Positions 60,401 through 64,000 of a DNA stretch of 64,000 nt are shown here, in pieces (position 1 is the first letter of the stretch; every line of letters starts with the position of its first letter). The notes beneath the pieces were generated by a model. That model was not told where the DNA came from. It was given only the letters and a program-made list of their open reading frames with translations, and searched no databases. The position numbers were made by a program, and so were the translations under genes. The DNA is from Hypomesus transpacificus (taxonomy: Eukaryota; Chordata; Actinopteri; Osmeriformes; Osmeridae), in assembly GCF_021917145.1 (NCBI RefSeq), contig NC_061068.1:4014932-4078931 (forward strand), given 5' to 3'.

Positions 60401-63400
60401 CTCGCCCTGTTGCCATTAAGGCTGCCATTGGGGGATTAGGGCTAGGGTTAGGGTTGGAGTTCCAGACTTCCGGGACCCCTACCGTTGGTCTGATCCTGTT
60501 ACCAGGCTGAGACCTGAGCCCAGCCCGTGTCCAGCCCCGATCCCAACCCTCGCCCTGTTGCCATTAAGGCTGCCATTGGGGGATTAGGGCTAGGGCTAGG
60601 GTTAGGGTTGGAGTTCCAGACTTCCGGGACCCCTGCCGTTGGTCTGATCCTGTTACCAGGCCTCCCTTGAGCTCCGCCGCAGGCCGAGACCTGAGCCCAG
60701 CCCTAGCCTAGCCCAGCCCCGATCCCAACCCTCACCCTGTTGCCATTAAGGCTGCCATTGGGGGATTAGGGCTAGGGCTAGGGCTAGGGTTAGGGTTGGA
60801 GTTCCAGACTTCCGGGACCCCTGCCGTTGGTCTGATCCTGTTACCAGGCCTCCCTTGAGCTCCGCCGCAGGCCGAGACCTGAGCCCAGCCCTAGCCCAGC
60901 CCCGATCCCAACCCTCACCCTGTTGCCATTAAGGCTGCCATTGGGGGATTAGGGCTAGGGCTAGGGTTAGGGTTGGAGTTCCAGACTTCCGGGACCCCTG
61001 CCGTTGGTCTAATCCTGTTACCAGGCCTCCCTTGAGGTCCGCCGCAGGCCGAGACCTGAGCCCAGCCCTAGCCCAGCCCCGATCCCAACCCTCGCCCTGT
61101 TGCCATTAAGGCTGCCATTGGGGGATTAGGGCTAGGGTTAGGGTTGGAGTTCAAGACTTCCGGGACCCCTACCGTTGGTCTGATCCTGTTACCAGGCCTC
61201 CCCTGAGCTCCGCCGCAGGCCGAGACCTGAGCCCAGCCCTAGCCCAGCCCCGATCCCAACCCTCACCCTGTTGCCATTAAGGCTGCCATTGGGGGATTAG
61301 GGCTAGGGCTAGGGTTAGGGTTGGAGTTCCAGACTTCCGGGACCCCTGCCGTTGGTCTAATCCTGTTACCAGGCCTCCCTTGAGCTCCGCCGCAGGCCGA
61401 GACCTGAGCCCAGCCCTAGCCCAGCCCCGATCCCAACCCTCACCCTGTTGCCATTAAGGCTGCCATTGGGGGATTAGGGCTAGGGCTAGGGTTAGGGTTG
61501 GAGTTCCAGACTTCCGGGACCCCTGCCGTTGGTCTAATCCTGTTACCAGGCCTCCCTTGAGGTCCGCCGCAGGCCGAGACCTGAGCCCAGCCCTAGCCCA
61601 GCCCCGATCCCAACCCTCGCCCTGTTGCCATTAACGCTGCCATTGGGGGATTAGGGCTAGGGTTAGGGTTGGAGTTCCAGACTTCCGGGACCCCTACCGT
61701 TGGTCTGATCCTGTTACCAGGCCTCCCCTGAGCTCCGCCGCAGGCCGAGACCTGAGCCCAGCCCTAGCCCAGCCCCGATCCCAACCCTCACCCTGTTGCC
61801 ATTAAGGCTGCCATTGGGGGATTAGGGCTAGGGTTAGGGTTGGAGTTCCAGACTTCCGGGACCCCTGCCGTTGGTCTGATCCTGTTACCAGGCCTCCCTT
61901 GAGCTCCGCCGCAGGCCGAGACCTGAGCCCAGCCCTAGCCCAGCCCCGATCCCAACCCTCACCCTGTTGCCATTAAGGCTGCCATTGGGGGATTAGGGCT
62001 AGGGTTAGGGTTGGAGTTCCAGACTTCCGGGACCCCTGCCGTTGGTCTAATCCTGTTGCCAGGCCTCCCTTGAGGTCCGCCGCAGGCCGAGACCTGAGCC
62101 CAGCCCTAGCCCAGCCCCGATCCCAACCCTCGCCCTGTTGCCATTAAGGCTGCCATTGGGGGATTAGGGCTAGGGTTAGGGTTGGAGTTCAAGACTTCCG
62201 GGACCCCTACCGTTGGTCTGATCCTGTTACCAGGCCTCCCCTGAGCTCCGCCGCAGGCCGAGACCTGAGCCCAGCCCTAGCCCAGCCCCGATCCCAACCC
62301 TCACCCTGTTGCCATTAAGGCTGCCATTGGGGGATTAGGGCTAGGGCTAGGGTTAGGGTTTGAGTTCCAGACTTCCGGGACCCCTGCCGTTGGTCTAATC
62401 CTGTTACCAGGCCTCCCTTGAGCTCCGCCGCAGGCCGAGACCTGAGCCCAGCCCTAGCCCAGCCCCGATCCCAACCCTCGCCCTGTTGCCATTAAGGCTG
62501 CCATTGGGGGATTAGGGCTAGGGTTAGGGTTGGAGTTCCAGACTTCCGGGACCCCTACCGTTGGTCTGATCCTGTTACCAGGCCTCCCCTGAGCTCCGCC
62601 GCAGGCCGAGACCTGAGCCCAGCCCTAGCCCACCCCCAGCCCAGCCCCGATCCCAACCCTAGCCCTGTTGCCATTAAGGCTGCCATTGGGGGATTAGGGC
62701 TAGGGTTAGGGTTGGAGTTCCAGACTTCCGGGACCCCTACCGTTGGTCTGATCCTGTTACCAGGCCGAGACCTGAGCCCAGCCCTAGTCCAGCCCCGATC
62801 CCAACCCTCGCCCTGTTGCCATTAAGGCTGCCATTGGGGGATTAGGGCTAGGGCTAGGGTTAGGGTTGGAGTTCCAGACTTCCGGGACCCCTGCCGTTGG
62901 TCTGATCCTGTTACCAGGCCTCCCTTGAGCTCCGCCGCAGGCCGAGACCTGAGCCCAGCCCTAGCCCAGCCCCGATCCCAACCCTCACCCTGTTGCCATT
63001 AAGGCTGCCATTGGGGGATTAGGGCTAGGGCTAGGGTTAGGGTTGGAGTTCCAGACTTCCGGGACCCCTGCCGTTGGTCTAATCCTGTTACCAGGCCTCC
63101 CTTGAGGTCCGCCGCAGGCCGAGACCTGAGCCCAGCCCTAGCCCAGCCCCGATCCCAACCCTCACCCTGTTGCCATTAAGGCTGCCATTGGGGGATTAGG
63201 GCTAGGGCTAGGGTTAGGGTTGGAGTTCCAGACTTCCGGGACCCCTGCCGTTGGTCTAATCCTGTTACCAGGCCTCCCTTGAGCTCCGCCGCAGGCCGAG
63301 ACCTGAGCCCAGCCCTAGCCCAGCCCCGATCCCAACCCTCGCCCTGTTGCCATTAAGGCTGCCATTGGGGGATTAGGGCTAGGGTTAGGGTTGGAGTTCC

Positions 63401-64000
63401 AGACTTCCGGGACCCCTACCGTTGGTCTGATCCTGTTACCAGGCCTCCCCTGAGCTCCGCCGCAGGCCGAGACCTGAGCCCAGCCCTAGCCCACCCCCAG
63501 CCCAGCCCCGATCCCAACCCTAGCCCTGTTGCCATTAAGGCTGCCATTGGGGGATTAGGGCTAGGGTTAGGGTTGGAGTTCCAGACTTCCGGGACCCCTA
63601 CCGTTGGTCTGATCCTGTTACCAGGCCGAGACCTGAGCCCAGCCCTAGTCCAGCCCCGATCCCAACCCTCGCCCTGTTGCCATTAAGGCTGCCATTGGGG
63701 GATTAGGGCTAGGGCTAGGGTTAGGGTTGGAGTTCCAGACTTCCGGGACCCCTGCCGTTGGTCTGATCCTGTTACCAGGCCTCCCCTGAGCTCCGCCGCA
63801 GGCCGAGACCTGAGCCCAGCCCTAGCCCAGCCCCGATCCCAACCCTCGCCCTGTTGCCATTAAGGCTGCCATTGGGGGATTAGGGCTAGGGCTAGGGTTA
63901 GGGTTGGAGTTCCAGACTTCCGGGACCCCTGCCGTTGGTCTAATCCTGTTACCAGGCCTCCCTTGAGCTCCGCCGCAGGCCGAGACCTGAGCCCAGCCCT
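45433..64000 (+). repeat. GC-rich satellite DNA, 177/182-bp monomers with telomere-like core
   Basis: About 105 head-to-tail monomers fill this region and run off the window end. Measured from the shared block cattaaggctgccattgggg, successive starts are 45444, 45621, 45803, 45980, 46157, 46339, 46516, 46698, 46875 and 47052, so spacing is 177 or 182 bp. The 5-bp difference comes from net gain or loss within the G-rich (ctaggg/ttaggg) and C-rich (agccccagccc) subrepeats. Each monomer contains a G-rich core with ggattagggctagggttagg and a C-rich segment ccctagcccagccccgatcc. Variant types (tgccgttggtctaat versus taccgttggtctgat; cttgaggtcc versus cctgagctcc; gattacgg; gccatcaagg) are ordered non-randomly and give higher-order repeats. 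No gene or transposon was recognised within it. Confidence 0.97.

Noticed and set aside
45433..64000. CRISPR-like array
   Set aside because: Repeats are directly abutting 177/182-bp monomers without unique spacers, in a vertebrate genome.
45433..64000. True telomere or interstitial telomere
   Set aside because: Only two to four TTAGGG-like hexamers occur per monomer, mixed with CTAGGG, within a complex unit. There is no uninterrupted telomeric run.

Overview
The window is vertebrate nuclear DNA, almost certainly from a teleost fish. Genes are split by GT-AG introns, low-complexity and microsatellite tracts are abundant, and fish-type tRNA-derived SINEs and hAT-like elements occur. Six protein-coding genes were reconstructed exon by exon. 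Reading frames close across every junction, and predicted lengths match or approach those of the human orthologues.

Layout. 1-12.2 kb: cers5 (+), ceramide synthase 5, 10 coding exons, 403 aa. 12.3-13.1 kb: cox14 (-), a 57-aa cytochrome c oxidase assembly factor, tail-to-tail with cers5. 13.2-14.2 kb: bcdin3d (+), an RNA 5'-monophosphate methyltransferase, 2 exons, 263 aa, head-to-head with cox14. 16.3-26.3 kb: ppp4r1l (-), a HEAT-repeat regulatory subunit of protein phosphatase 4, 20 coding exons, 1012 aa. 26.8-36 kb: rab22a (+), an endosomal GTPase, 7 coding exons, 194 aa, head-to-head with ppp4r1l over a 515-bp shared promoter. 36.8-44.9 kb: vapb (+), an ER contact-site protein; only the first four coding exons are present before a gap of exactly 500 N (44933-45432). 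45.4-64 kb: a GC-rich satellite array of 177/182-bp monomers, about 105 copies, running off the window end.

The genes are housekeeping genes linked by ancestral synteny rather than by one pathway. cers5-cox14-bcdin3d corresponds to human 12q13.12, and ppp4r1l-rab22a-vapb to human 20q13.32. The boundary between the two blocks lies at 14.2-16.3 kb. The second block parallels human PPP4R1-RAB31-VAPA on 18p11, as expected of a whole-genome-duplication paralogon.

I found no evidence of a new enzymatic or defence system. The most unusual material is the satellite. Each monomer carries a telomere-like G-quadruplex motif at nucleosome-scale spacing. The array shows nested higher-order duplications (536, 2314, 2680 and 7138 bp) and abuts the vapb gene across a placeholder gap. 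A hAT-like element lying 11 bp from a ppp4r1l splice acceptor and a CLEAR-type site in the ppp4r1l/rab22a promoter also deserve checking.
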